DNA of 64,000 nucleotides, from positions 20,681 through 84,680 of the forward strand of contig CAZAUQ010000002.1 of the NCBI GenBank assembly GCA_964488495.1. Reading direction: 5' to 3'. A program made the translations under genes and the position numbers. The notes below the pieces were generated by a model. It was not told the origin of the DNA. It saw nothing but the letters and a program-made list of their open reading frames with translations, and made no database searches. Each line of letters starts with the position of its first letter. Within the stretch, counting starts at the first letter, position 1. Source of the DNA: UBA1402 sp964488495. Its GTDB lineage: Bacteria; Bacteroidota; Bacteroidia; Bacteroidales; UBA1402. Shown one piece after another: positions 16,642-26,067 of this stretch.

Positions 16642-17379
16642 ATGTCGTCCTCCTCTTTCCGTTTCAAGCAATTTGAGGTTTTTCACGACCGTTGTGCCAT
16701 GAAAGTGGGTATGGACGGAGTGCTCCTGGGAGCTTGGGCAAAACCTGCTGCAGAACTTATTGAAGCATCCGGCTTAAGGATACTGGATGTAGGCAGCGGT
16801 TCCGGTTTGATTGCGTTGATGATGGCTCAGCGTTTCCCTTCATCTTCGGTTTTTGGTATAGAAAAAGACATTCAGGCGGCATTGCAGGCTCAGGAAAATG
16901 TCGCCCACAGTCCCTGGTCTGAAAGAATACAAATTATTCAGGGATCTTTCCCCGAAAGCATCAACGGCAATTTTGTTCCCGAAGAGCAACAATTCGACCT
17001 GATTGTTTCCAATCCTCCCTATTACAGGAATGGCCTGAAAGGCAGCATATATACGCGCAATCTGGCCCGCCATGGTGACAAATTAAGCTTTGAACAATTG
17101 ACGATGAGCGCTGCCGGCCTCCTGAGCGAGCAAGGGATCTTTGCACTTATCGTACCTGCCGAAGCCGCAGAATTAATGGAAGAACTCTGCTGGGGGCAGA
17201 GACTTTACCTGACAAACATCTGTCAAATTTCACATCGTCAGGGTAAAGAGCCAAAGCGTTGCCTTATGGCTTTTGCAAAATCCAGAGCGGATATTTGTCG
17301 TCAGGAATTGCAAATCGAAGACAGAAAAGGTGAATATACTCCTGAGTTCAAGGCGTTAACCTCCGATTTTTATCTATAA
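16642..17379 (+). CDS. tRNA1(Val) A37 N6-methyltransferase (TrmN6/YfiC-like)
   Basis: A 245-residue class I SAM-dependent methyltransferase. The N-terminal FRFKQFEVFHDRCAMKVGMDGVLLG contains the family-specific DGVLLGAW element, the SAM-binding loop is LDVGSGSGLIALMMA near residue 50, and the catalytic NPPY tetrapeptide of adenine-N6 methylases is present as VSNPPYYRNG near residue 118. The family methylates A37 of tRNA-Val. I chose ATG 16642 because it directly follows the upstream stop and gives the family N-terminus; a longer in-frame start at 16585 lies inside the preceding gene. Confidence 0.88.
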   Translation: MSSSSFRFKQFEVFHDRCAMKVGMDGVLLGAWAKPAAELIEASGLRILDVGSGSGLIALMMAQRFPSSSVFGIEKDIQAALQAQENVAHSPWSERIQIIQGSFPESINGNFVPEEQQFDLIVSNPPYYRNGLKGSIYTRNLARHGDKLSFEQLTMSAAGLLSEQGIFALIVPAEAAELMEELCWGQRLYLTNICQISHRQGKEPKRCLMAFAKSRADICRQELQIEDRKGEYTPEFKALTSDFYL

Positions 17380-17408
17380 AACCCTTTTCATAGTACAATT
17401 TTTTAATG

Positions 17409-17416
17409 TACCTTTG
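17409..17416 (+). promoter_or_regulatory. -7 promoter element for ileS
   Basis: TACCTTTG, exact consensus, 29 bases before ATG 17446. No T-box-like leader is apparent in the short 5' region. Confidence 0.6.
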
Positions 17417-17445
17417 CGCCCTTAATTAGGATAACGAACGCGAAG

Positions 17446-20400
17446 ATGTCAAAAAAATTTGCTGAGTATACTGAATTCGATTTGTCGGTTATCAACAAAT
17501 CGATGTTGGAAAAATGGGAATCAAATAATCTTTTTCGGAAAAGTACGACTTTGAGAGAAGGAGGACCGTCTTTTGTTTTTTACGAAGGACCCCCCTCGGC
17601 CAATGGAATGCCCGGAATACACCATGTAATGGCCAGGACTATTAAAGATATTTTTTGCCGTTACAAAACCATGAAAGGCTTTGAGGTAAAGCGCAAAGCC
17701 GGTTGGGACACCCACGGCCTTCCGGTGGAACTGGGAGTGGAAAAAGCCTTGGGAATTACCAAAGAAGATATTGGCAAAAATATTTCTGTGATCGACTACA
17801 ATGCTGCTTGCCGTAAGGACGTGATGAAATACACCCGCGAATGGGAAGACCTTACCCGACGGATGGGTTATTGGGTTGATATGTCCGATCCCTACATTAC
17901 CTATGACAATCGTTATATTGAAACGCTGTGGTACCTTCTTAAGGAGTTATACAAAAAAGGCTTGCTCTACAAGGGTTACACTATACAACCTTATTCTCCT
18001 GCCGCCGGTTCAGGGCTGAGTACCCATGAATTGAATCAGCCCGGCTGCTACAGGGACGTTAAAGATACTACCTGTGTGGCTCAATTCAGAATAAAAAATC
18101 CACGTCCTGAATGGAGTCAGCACGGAGATGCCTTTTTCCTGGCCTGGACCACAACTCCCTGGACTTTGCCCTCCAATACGGCTCTTTGTGTGGGCCCGGC
18201 TATCAACTATGTAGCAGTGCAAAGTTATAATTTTTACACAGGCCAACCGGCCACGTATATCTTAGCCAAAGAATTACTGAATGCTCATTTCAATCCCAAG
18301 GCCGCAAGTCTGCCAATGGACCATTACCAGGCGGGAGAAAAGAGTATTCCTTACAAAGTGTTGGCACAGGAATACAAAGGAGATGAATTGCTGGGTATAC
18401 AATACGAGCAATTAATTCCCTGGATCAATCCCGGAGGAAAGGCATTTGAGGTCATCAGTGGTGACTATGTCTCCACCGAAGACGGTACCGGCATTGTACA
18501 CATTGCCCCTACTTTTGGAGCTGACGACCAGTTTGTGGCAAAAAAATTCAACATTAGCCCTCTCTTATTAATTGATAAAGACGGTAATACTCGTCCCATG
18601 GTGGACATGAGCGGTAAATTTTTCAGGTTGGAAGATCTCGATCCTGCCTTCGTCAGTAGCAATATAAATGTAGAAAAATACGCACCTTACGCAGGTCGTT
18701 ATGTCAAGAACGAATATATACCTGAAGCCTCCGAAAACGAAGCTAATCTGGATGTAGATCTTTGTGTGATGCTAAAGCAGGAGAACCGTGTATTTAAAAT
18801 TGAAAAGCAGGTTCACAATTATCCTCATTGCTGGCGCACAGACAAGCCCATTCTTTATTATCCCATGGACAGCTGGTTTATAAAATCGACTGCCTGTCGC
18901 GAACAAATGATTGCCCTCAACCAGACCATATTGTGGAAACCTGGCTCGACAGGTACCGGTCGTTTTGGCAAATGGCTGGAGAATCTGCAGGATTGGAACC
19001 TCTCACGTAGCCGCTTCTGGGGTACACCTCTACCCATTTGGCGTACTGAAGACGGAAGCGAAGAGCTTTGTATTGGATCGATAGCCGAGTTGTACGAAGA
19101 GATAGAGAAAGCAGTCAGACTGGGATTCATGAAAGAAAATCCTTATAAGGATTTTATTCCTGGTCTGTATACGGCCCAAAATTATTCGGTAGAGAAAATA
19201 GATCTGCATCGTCCTTATGTGGATGAAATTGTGCTGGTTTCTCCTTCGGGAAAAGTCATGAAACGTGAACCTGACCTGATTGATGTCTGGTTTGATTCCG
19301 GGGCCATGCCTTATGCCCAAATTCATTACCCCTTCGAAAACAAAGAAGCCTTTGATTCAGGTCAATGTTATCCTGCCGACTTCATTGCAGAGGGGGTAGA
19401 CCAGACCCGTGGATGGTTTTTCACCCTGCACGCCCTGGCGGTTATGCTCTTTAATTCTGTTGCCTTTAAAAGTGTGGTTTCCAATGGTTTGGTTCTCGAC
19501 AAGAACGGCAACAAAATGTCCAAACGTCTGGGTAACGCCGTAGATCCTTTCGGTACTATCGAAAAATACGGCTCGGATCCTCTGCGCTGGTACATGATTA
19601 CCAACGCCTCTCCCTGGGATAATTTGAAATTTGATGAAGAAGGCATAGAGGAAGTTAGAAGGAAGTTTTTTGGCACTCTGTACAATACTTATTCTTTCTT
19701 TGTTTTGTATGCCAACGTAGATGGTTTCGACAATCAGGCAGCACAAATTCCTTTGCAGGAAAGACCGGAAATTGATCGTTGGATTCTTTCACAGCTGAAT
19801 AGCCTGATTCGCGATACAGATCAGTACTATAACGACTACGAAGCCACAAAATCGGGACGCGCAATAGCGGACTTCGTAGGGGAAAATTTGAGTAACTGGT
19901 ACGTTCGTCTCAACCGTAAACGCTTTTGGGGCGGGGGATATTCCAAAGATAAACTTTCGGCTTATCAGACTTTGTATACTTGTCTGGAAGCCGTATCCCG
20001 CCTGATGGCTCCCATTGCTCCTTTTTACGCAGACCGACTGTTTCTGGATCTAAACGCCGTCGCAAAAGGAGAGCCCTGTGAATCTGTTCACCTGGCCGAT
20101 TATCCACAATGTGATTACGAAGCTATAGATACCGATCTGGAGAACCGTATGCAGATGGCTCAGCAAATATCATCCATGGTGTTGGCACTGAGACGCAAAG
20201 TGAATATCAGGGTCAGGCAACCCCTGCAGACTATCATGATTCCTGCTTTGGATGCTGCCCAGAAAACAGCTATCGAAGCAGTTCGGGAGCTCATTCTAAA
20301 TGAGGTCAACGTGAAGGATTTAAAGTTCATAGATACTGCCGGAGGCTTGTTGATTAAGCGCATCAAACCCGATTTTAAAAAGCTGGGTCCTAAATGCGGA

Positions 20401-20874
20401 AAAAACATGAAGCTGGCCGCCAGGATTTTGAGCGAAATGCAACAAGATGCCATTGCCTTATTTGAACAAAAAGGCTATTGTATACTAGAACTGGAAGGTC
20501 AGAATCTGCGTGTTGAAGCCAACGATGTGGAAATTCTCTCGGAAGATATCCCCGGTTGGCTGATGGCCAACGAAGGACGTCTTACAGTAGCCCTCGATGT
20601 CAGTATTACCGAAGAATTGAAGAGGGAAGGTCTGGCCCGCGAACTGGTAAATCGAATACAGAATCTGCGCAAAGCTCAGAATTTTGAGATAACCGACCGC
20701 ATTCATATTCTTATTGAAAAGCATCCGGCTTTTGCAGGAACCATGGAAGATTGGGGAGAATATATCTCTGCTCAGACCTTAGGTTTAAGTTTGCGACAAG
20801 TCGATTTGATCGAGGATGGAACAGAATTAGACATGGATGAGTTATCCTTAAAAATAAAAGTTTTAAAAGCGTAA
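17446..20874 (+). CDS. ileS: Isoleucyl-tRNA synthetase
   Basis: A 1142-residue class I aminoacyl-tRNA synthetase charging tRNA-Ile. Near residue 50 is GPPSANGMPGIHHVMART, the HIGH-type signature, and near residue 690 is the KMSKR loop (NKMSKRLGN). An editing domain lies between them (TTTPWTLPSNTAL and the GTGIVHIAPTFG segment), and the anticodon-binding and C-terminal parts follow. Length and motifs fit the long IleRS type with an extended C-terminus and no obvious zinc ribbon. Transcribed from its own promoter; a 108-base gap separates it from the dksA-like gene. Confidence 0.96.
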   Translation: MSKKFAEYTEFDLSVINKSMLEKWESNNLFRKSTTLREGGPSFVFYEGPPSANGMPGIHHVMARTIKDIFCRYKTMKGFEVKRKAGWDTHGLPVELGVEKALGITKEDIGKNISVIDYNAACRKDVMKYTREWEDLTRRMGYWVDMSDPYITYDNRYIETLWYLLKELYKKGLLYKGYTIQPYSPAAGSGLSTHELNQPGCYRDVKDTTCVAQFRIKNPRPEWSQHGDAFFLAWTTTPWTLPSNTALCVGPAINYVAVQSYNFYTGQPATYILAKELLNAHFNPKAASLPMDHYQAGEKSIPYKVLAQEYKGDELLGIQYEQLIPWINPGGKAFEVISGDYVSTEDGTGIVHIAPTFGADDQFVAKKFNISPLLLIDKDGNTRPMVDMSGKFFRLEDLDPAFVSSNINVEKYAPYAGRYVKNEYIPEASENEANLDVDLCVMLKQENRVFKIEKQVHNYPHCWRTDKPILYYPMDSWFIKSTACREQMIALNQTILWKPGSTGTGRFGKWLENLQDWNLSRSRFWGTPLPIWRTEDGSEELCIGSIAELYEEIEKAVRLGFMKENPYKDFIPGLYTAQNYSVEKIDLHRPYVDEIVLVSPSGKVMKREPDLIDVWFDSGAMPYAQIHYPFENKEAFDSGQCYPADFIAEGVDQTRGWFFTLHALAVMLFNSVAFKSVVSNGLVLDKNGNKMSKRLGNAVDPFGTIEKYGSDPLRWYMITNASPWDNLKFDEEGIEEVRRKFFGTLYNTYSFFVLYANVDGFDNQAAQIPLQERPEIDRWILSQLNSLIRDTDQYYNDYEATKSGRAIADFVGENLSNWYVRLNRKRFWGGGYSKDKLSAYQTLYTCLEAVSRLMAPIAPFYADRLFLDLNAVAKGEPCESVHLADYPQCDYEAIDTDLENRMQMAQQISSMVLALRRKVNIRVRQPLQTIMIPALDAAQKTAIEAVRELILNEVNVKDLKFIDTAGGLLIKRIKPDFKKLGPKCGKNMKLAARILSEMQQDAIALFEQKGYCILELEGQNLRVEANDVEILSEDIPGWLMANEGRLTVALDVSITEELKREGLARELVNRIQNLRKAQNFEITDRIHILIEKHPAFAGTMEDWGEYISAQTLGLSLRQVDLIEDGTELDMDELSLKIKVLKA

Positions 20875-20928
20875 TTTTTTTAAAAAGTCAGATACTTTTT
20901 TTCTATTGATATCGATGTTTATTTTTGC

Positions 20929-20936
20929 TATATTCG
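20929..20936 (+). promoter_or_regulatory. Near-consensus -7 element for the dksA-like/lspA operon
   Basis: TATATTCG, one mismatch to TAnnTTTG, about 46 bases before ATG 20983. Confidence 0.4.
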
Positions 20937-20982
20937 CAGATTAAAATTCAAACAAGAGATTAACCATATAATACAAAATACC

Positions 20983-21360
20983 ATGTCGGAAATTATACGT
21001 TATTCAGATGCAGAACTGGAAGAATTTCGTCAACTGATTCAAAAAAAACTGGACAAGGCCAGGGATGAGTATGAACAATTAAAAGCTAGCATCAATAATA
21101 TGGATGGTAATGACGTAACGGATACTTCTCCCATCTTCAAGGTTTTTGAAGAAGGTGCCAATACTTTGTTAAAAGAAGAAACCGGTCGTCTTGCCCAACG
21201 TCAGATGAAATTCATAGAAAATCTGGAAGCAGCCTTGGTTCGTATTGAAAACAAAACCTACGGAATATGCAGGGAAACCGGGAAGCTCATTCCTAAAGAG
21301 CGCTTACGTGCGGTTCCACATGCAACGCTGAGTATTGAAGCCAAAAATATTAAGTCTTAA
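20983..21360 (+). CDS. TraR/DksA family protein with degenerate zinc finger
   Basis: A 125-residue DksA-like regulator. A long N-terminal coiled coil (about residues 8-90) carries the tip motif DxxDxS (Asp44, Asp47, Ser49), like the DxxDxA tip that DksA inserts into the RNA polymerase secondary channel. The C-terminal element YGICRETGKLIPKERL keeps the fold's sequence pattern but only one of the four zinc-binding Cys (Cys96). It may therefore act zinc-independently, as some DksA paralogues do. It heads an operon with lspA (3 bases apart) and the DUF4296 lipoprotein. Confidence 0.88.
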   Translation: MSEIIRYSDAELEEFRQLIQKKLDKARDEYEQLKASINNMDGNDVTDTSPIFKVFEEGANTLLKEETGRLAQRQMKFIENLEAALVRIENKTYGICRETGKLIPKERLRAVPHATLSIEAKNIKS

Positions 21361-21363
21361 AGG

Positions 21364-22017
21364 ATGGGAAAACTTTCCAAAGTATGGAAAGCGTTTATTC
21401 TAATTGCGATCATTCTAATTGTAGATCAAGCGGTTAAGGTATATATAAAAACGCACTTCCAGTTGCATGAAAGCATTCGTGTAGCCGATTGGTTTTATAT
21501 ATACTTTACCGAAAACAACGGTATGGCGTTTGGCTGGGAATTCTTTGACAAGATATTTTTAACCTTGTTCAGACTGATTGCTGCCGGCTTACTGATATGG
21601 TATATGGTTCACATCAGCCGGAAAAGACAATTCCCTACAGGTTATGTATTGAGTATCGCGCTTATCATTGCAGGCGCCCTGGGCAATGTGATCGATTGTG
21701 TGTTTTACGGTTTGATTTTTGATCACAGTTATGGACAGGTAGCCGGATTTTTTCCTGAGGGCGGCGGTTATGCCCCCGTCTTTTATGGCAAAGTGGTAGA
21801 TATGCTTTTTTTCCCGTTGATAGATACCACTTTACCTGATTGGCTGCCTTTTTGGGGTGGTCGTGATTTTTTGTTTTTCAGGCCTGTTTTTAATATTGCT
21901 GATGCCTCAATTACTACAGGTATCCTGATACTGTTGATTTTTTATCGCTCATATCTCGCCGAGGATACAGGAAAGAAAAGCAAGAAAAACAAGGCAGATT
22001 CTCCTCTCCCAAGCTGA
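21364..22017 (+). CDS. lspA: Lipoprotein signal peptidase (signal peptidase II)
   Basis: A 217-residue inner-membrane aspartic protease that cleaves prolipoprotein signal peptides. Seen: VDQAVKVYI near residue 22, FTENNGMAFGWEF at about residues 49-61, GALGNVIDCVFYG, and the C-terminal VFNIADASITTG with the second catalytic Asp. The Asp of GKVVDML is the likely partner. An insertion of about 30 residues between GNVID and GKVVD makes it longer than E. coli LspA (164), as often seen in Bacteroidetes. The next gene encodes one of its probable substrates. Confidence 0.95.
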   Translation: MGKLSKVWKAFILIAIILIVDQAVKVYIKTHFQLHESIRVADWFYIYFTENNGMAFGWEFFDKIFLTLFRLIAAGLLIWYMVHISRKRQFPTGYVLSIALIIAGALGNVIDCVFYGLIFDHSYGQVAGFFPEGGGYAPVFYGKVVDMLFFPLIDTTLPDWLPFWGGRDFLFFRPVFNIADASITTGILILLIFYRSYLAEDTGKKSKKNKADSPLPS

Positions 22018-22028
22018 CCATCGTGCTT

Positions 22029-22787
22029 ATGAAAAGCATTAAAGGTATACTGGATAAAGTACTGTTTTTTGGTTTGTCTGCTCTTATGCTGGCAGCCTGC
22101 AGACAAGAAGAAGGCAAGATTCTTTCGCAAAATAAGATGGCGGCAGTGCTGACGGATGTTTATCTCACCGAAGCCATGCTGCAGAATATAGATAAAAAGA
22201 AAAAGACAGACTGGTCCAGGGGGCTGAAAGATGTTTTTTTTCAGGATCTGGCTTATAGAAGAATATTAGAAAAACACCATATCTCCGAAGAAGATTTTTA
22301 TAATTCGGTGGCTCATTACAGCCAGCAATACAAGGTATATGCCAAAATATATGCTCAGGTGGAACTCAATTTGCAGGCTATCCAGGCAGAAGTAAACGAA
22401 CGAGACAAGTTAGAGGCAAAATTACGGGAATTGGCCCAGGAACAAGCTGCTTTAATTGATGCGCTCGATACAGCCTCTTATATCAAGTGGTTCGAAATAT
22501 GGGCGGCAGACTCAGTTCGAATTTCACCGGATACGCTGGTGTTTCATGCAGACTCTATGATTTTGTCTGACACCTCGGTGCTGCAAACAGATAACTTATC
22601 TTTATACCCCCTGAACTGTTTCAATTTATATAATACTTCTTTTTGGCCACAATCCTGTGTCCGGGATAGTAGCGAGTGGACAGTGGTTGATTTTGAGCCT
22701 GAAATTAAATCGGAAAAAGCACTCCCGGGCTACAAAAACGCTAATAGATTGGATTTGAAAAAAACGATTAAGGAAGGCGAGAATTAG
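22029..22787 (+). CDS. DUF4296 domain lipoprotein
   Basis: A 252-residue predicted lipoprotein: a basic N-terminus, hydrophobic stretch and lipobox LMLAAC (Cys about residue 24), followed by a DUF4296-type helical region (VLTDVYLTEAML near residues 40-51) and a charged coiled-coil segment. Function of DUF4296 is unknown. I chose ATG 22029; the GTG at 22023 is an alternative two codons upstream. It lies 11 bases after lspA, and its 3' end overlaps the convergent TrmH-type gene by 20 bases. Confidence 0.82.
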   Translation: MKSIKGILDKVLFFGLSALMLAACRQEEGKILSQNKMAAVLTDVYLTEAMLQNIDKKKKTDWSRGLKDVFFQDLAYRRILEKHHISEEDFYNSVAHYSQQYKVYAKIYAQVELNLQAIQAEVNERDKLEAKLRELAQEQAALIDALDTASYIKWFEIWAADSVRISPDTLVFHADSMILSDTSVLQTDNLSLYPLNCFNLYNTSFWPQSCVRDSSEWTVVDFEPEIKSEKALPGYKNANRLDLKKTIKEGEN

Positions 22788-23535
22788 TTTGTGGTTTTCT
22801 GAAAGCAGCACAAATGATTCCTGTTGCAATGGAGACATTGAGCGATTCTACCCTTTTGCTTCCGGACGGATATTCAGGTATATACAGCTTTTCGTTTACT
22901 ATCGGTTTAAGTTTTTCCGAAATCCCATTGCCTTCGTTCCCCATCAGTATCACGGCTGCTTGTGGCAGATTTGGTAACTCATATAGATTTTTCCCTTCGA
23001 GAAATGTTCCGAAAACCGGAATGTTCAATGTCGGAAGGAAATCTTCGAGTTTAAGATAATGAACAGCAACCCTGGCTATAGATCCCATGCTGGCCTGTAC
23101 GGTCTTGGGATTATAGGCATCGGCGCAGCCGATGGAACAAAGCAGAGTATTGATGCCAAACCAGTCGGCAGTGCGAATGATGGTGCCCAGATTGCCGGGA
23201 TCCTGAATATTATCAAGAGCCAGCGATAAATTATTCTTTAAATAATTCAAATCCGTTTTTTTGTCAGGTATTTCAAAGACAGCCAGCACTTCCTGGGGAT
23301 GTTGTTGATTGCTGGCTTTGCTAAGTTCCTGTTGGGAGGCTTCTGCTATTTCGGCAGCGTGAATGTCCGAATGAGTATGCAGCCATTCTGCTGTTGCAGT
23401 CAGAAACCGACAGGGCATAAGGGGCAGAAGCTCTGTAACTAATTTATGGCCTTCGGCTACAAATAAATGGAGTTCGGTCCTGTTTTTTTTAAGATCCAGC
23501 GAATGTATCCACTTGATTTTGGCTTTACTTAGCAT
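22768..23535 (-). CDS. SpoU/TrmH family RNA 2'-O-methyltransferase
   Basis: A 255-residue SPOUT methyltransferase. The three SpoU motifs are present: NIQDPGNLGTIIRTADWFG near residue 115, ILMGNEGNGIS near residue 195, and the terminal SLNVSIATGI. An N-terminal RNA-binding substrate domain (about 1-100) precedes them, as in RlmB/TsnR-type rRNA methylases. The exact target nucleotide is not deducible. A consensus -7 box lies at 23554-23561. It is convergent with the DUF4296 lipoprotein gene and overlaps its last 20 bases. Confidence 0.9.
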   Translation of the reverse strand: MLSKAKIKWIHSLDLKKNRTELHLFVAEGHKLVTELLPLMPCRFLTATAEWLHTHSDIHAAEIAEASQQELSKASNQQHPQEVLAVFEIPDKKTDLNYLKNNLSLALDNIQDPGNLGTIIRTADWFGINTLLCSIGCADAYNPKTVQASMGSIARVAVHYLKLEDFLPTLNIPVFGTFLEGKNLYELPNLPQAAVILMGNEGNGISEKLKPIVNEKLYIPEYPSGSKRVESLNVSIATGIICAAFRKPQTNSRLP

Positions 23536-23553
23536 AAGCGAATTTTAGAAAAA

Positions 23554-23561
23554 CAAAACTA
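23554..23561 (-). promoter_or_regulatory. -7 promoter element for the TrmH-type gene
   Basis: Minus strand TAGTTTTG, exact consensus, 19 bases upstream of ATG 23535. Confidence 0.55.
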
Positions 23562-23624
23562 CAAAAGAAATTCAGCCCGCAGAAATTTATCCATTTGAAT
23601 TTGTGAACATTGCCAGGAATGATG

Positions 23625-23632
23625 TACATTTG
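23625..23632 (+). promoter_or_regulatory. -7 promoter element for the BamA/TamA-like gene
   Basis: TACATTTG, exact consensus, 20 bases before ATG 23653; a TTTG at 23600-23603 is close to the expected -33 position. Confidence 0.6.
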
Positions 23633-23652
23633 CCGCTATAAGAAAATCCGGA

Positions 23653-25989
23653 ATGCGAATAAAAAGTCTGTTTTATGTGTTGATTTCCCTGCTGTTTGTT
23701 TCCTGCAATACACTGAAATATGTGCCGGAAGACAAACAATTGCTTACCGGAACAAGCATAGAGCTTAAAGACGAAGAAGTTGCGAAAAAAGAGTTAAAGA
23801 ATTACCTGCGCCAACAACCAAACTCGCGTTTTTGGGGCTTGTTCAGAATTAATCTGGGACTTTATAACATATCCGGCCAAGACACCAGCAAATGGATAAA
23901 CCGCAGCCTGAGAAAAATTGGTGAAGCTCCGGTCATTTACGAAGAATTGCTCACTCAGCGCTCTGCCATGGCCATGCAGCGCTATTTGTTCAGCAAGGGT
24001 TATTTTGATTCAGAAGTGGATACACGGGTTGTGAGCAAAGGGCGAAAAATTAATACTGTTTACAGCGTTAACACCAATCAGGCCTACCGAATCAACAGTT
24101 ATACTGCAGAAATTGATCTTCAGGATCCTTTTCAAATACTTATTTACGATGCCTTGTCTTCGTCCCCGGTAAAAATAGGAGACAAATTCGACACCAACTT
24201 GCTTAACGAAGAACGTTCCCGACTGGTTTCCTGGGCCCGAAACTATGGCTATTATGCTGTCAATAAGGACCATTTCAGTTTTGAAGCAGACAGTTCTCTC
24301 AATAAGAATCTGGTTGATCTCCGGCTGATAATCCGGCCATATTTAAAACGCAGTCAGGAGGGCAGTTCTCAATACGGACCGCATCAACAATACCGTATTC
24401 GTCGTGTATATTTTATGTTGGATGTGCCCAGTTCGGTTTATCTGCAAAACGTAGGACTTCAGGACGTATCGAATCCTTTTATGGCACTATCGGATTACGA
24501 TTCCATACCTTACGAAAATTATGCCGTTGTTTATCGGGACAAACCTTTTATTAAACCAAAAGTTTTGGTGGATAATTGTATGATTGCTCCCGGTGATTTT
24601 TATGATGCCAGGGCTGTAAACAGGACCTACGCCCGCCTCAACTCCATGCAGAATATGAAATATGTCAATATTCGGTTTGAGGAAATTGCTACTGAAGATT
24701 CTATATCCGGAAATGAAGCTCAACTGGATTGTTATTTGGTGTTGACACCCGGTAAAAACAATATAATTTCCATGGATGTGGAGGGGACCAACACAGCGGG
24801 CGATCTGGGTGTTGCGGGAACAATAACTTATTCGCATCTTAATTTGCTTCGGGGTGGAGAAACATTCAGCACCAGTTTACGCGGAGCCTATGAGGCTTTA
24901 TCAAGTTCATTCCTGAACGACTATGCCGAATTTGGCGGCGAAGTCGGTTTGCAGTTTCCGGACTTTAAAATTCCTTTTTTGTCCAGGGATTTCAAAAAGG
25001 GAGTGGATGCCAATACAAATTTCAAAATAAGTTACGATAACCTTTCCCGTCCGGAATTTTTGAGAACCATGGCTGCCGGCACTGTGGAGTATACCTGGAG
25101 AAAGCAACGTTTGCGTCAGAATTTGAATTTGCTCGATTTGGCCTATGTATACATGCCACGTGTAGACTCCGCTTTCAAAGCGACCTATCTCACCGATAAT
25201 TCATATCTAAAATACAGTTACGAAGATCACTTTATATTGCGCACCCAATATGGACTTCTTTATTCCAGCGTTCCTTTTGGTGTGACCAACCAGACTTTTT
25301 TTACCATACGAGCCAATGTCGAATCGGCAGGTAATTTGTTAAGTCTGGCCTATTCCGTACTGGGGGCCGAAAAAGATCAAAATCAGGCATATACCATTGG
25401 GAATATCCCTTTTTCTCAATATCTGAAAGGAGAATTTGAATTTACGAGAAGCGTAGTTTTGAATCCTCGTAACCGTTTTGCCTATCGTGTGGGTATGGGG
25501 GTGGCTTATCCCTATGGAAATTCAAAGATCTTGCCGTTTGAAAAACGCTATTTTTCAGGAGGAGCCAACTCAGTACGTGGCTGGTCTGTAAGAACGCTGG
25601 GGCCGGGTTCCTACAAAAGCAGCCTGAATACTATAGATTTCATGAATCAGTCCGGAGATCTTAAGCTGGACCTTAATGCGGAATTGCGCAGCAAGTTGTT
25701 TTGGGTGCTCGAGGGTGGTTTGTTTGTAGATGTTGGTAATATTTGGACCTTACGCAATTACGACAATCAGCCGGGTGGCCAGTTCCATTTCGATGAGTTT
25801 TATAAACAATTGGCTTGCAGTGCAGGTCTGGGTTTACGATTTGATTTTGATTTCTTTTTGGTACGTGTAGATGCGGGTATGAAAGTGTTTGATCCTTCGG
25901 GTCTTAGTGTTGATGATCGATGGAGGATAAAACATATCGATCAATGGAACGACTTTGCCCTACACCTGGCCATAGGTTATCCTTTTTAA
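23653..25989 (+). CDS. BamA/TamA family outer membrane protein (lipoprotein form)
   Basis: A 778-residue Omp85-superfamily protein. The N-terminus has a signal sequence with lipobox-like LLFVSC (Cys about residue 18), unusual for BamA itself but common in Bacteroidetes TamA-like proteins. The middle part (about 25-380) contains POTRA-type repeats, for example YFDSEVDTRV, and the C-terminal 400 residues form the 16-strand surface-antigen barrel (KRYFSGGANSVRGWSVRTLGPG is the conserved loop 6 VRGW/RGF-type motif), ending in an aromatic residue (GYPF). Role: assembly or export of outer-membrane proteins or lipids, inferred from family. Single-gene unit ending at a strong hairpin. Confidence 0.9.
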   Translation: MRIKSLFYVLISLLFVSCNTLKYVPEDKQLLTGTSIELKDEEVAKKELKNYLRQQPNSRFWGLFRINLGLYNISGQDTSKWINRSLRKIGEAPVIYEELLTQRSAMAMQRYLFSKGYFDSEVDTRVVSKGRKINTVYSVNTNQAYRINSYTAEIDLQDPFQILIYDALSSSPVKIGDKFDTNLLNEERSRLVSWARNYGYYAVNKDHFSFEADSSLNKNLVDLRLIIRPYLKRSQEGSSQYGPHQQYRIRRVYFMLDVPSSVYLQNVGLQDVSNPFMALSDYDSIPYENYAVVYRDKPFIKPKVLVDNCMIAPGDFYDARAVNRTYARLNSMQNMKYVNIRFEEIATEDSISGNEAQLDCYLVLTPGKNNIISMDVEGTNTAGDLGVAGTITYSHLNLLRGGETFSTSLRGAYEALSSSFLNDYAEFGGEVGLQFPDFKIPFLSRDFKKGVDANTNFKISYDNLSRPEFLRTMAAGTVEYTWRKQRLRQNLNLLDLAYVYMPRVDSAFKATYLTDNSYLKYSYEDHFILRTQYGLLYSSVPFGVTNQTFFTIRANVESAGNLLSLAYSVLGAEKDQNQAYTIGNIPFSQYLKGEFEFTRSVVLNPRNRFAYRVGMGVAYPYGNSKILPFEKRYFSGGANSVRGWSVRTLGPGSYKSSLNTIDFMNQSGDLKLDLNAELRSKLFWVLEGGLFVDVGNIWTLRNYDNQPGGQFHFDEFYKQLACSAGLGLRFDFDFFLVRVDAGMKVFDPSGLSVDDRWRIKHIDQWNDFALHLAIGYPF

Positions 25990-26001
25990 TCAGTTGTGCA
26001 T

Positions 26002-26037
26002 AAAAAAAACTGTGCTCTTGTGGAGACACAGTTTTTT
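26002..26037. terminator. Bidirectional intrinsic terminator
   Basis: An A-rich/T-rich flanked hairpin: AAAAAACTGTG and CTC pair with GAG and CACAGTTTTTT across a TTGTG loop with one bulged base. Both strands end in a T-run, so it can stop the Omp85 gene (plus) and the cold-shock gene (minus). Confidence 0.75.
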
Positions 26038-26067
26038 CAATCGTACTAAATGTTGTATGTTAAGATG

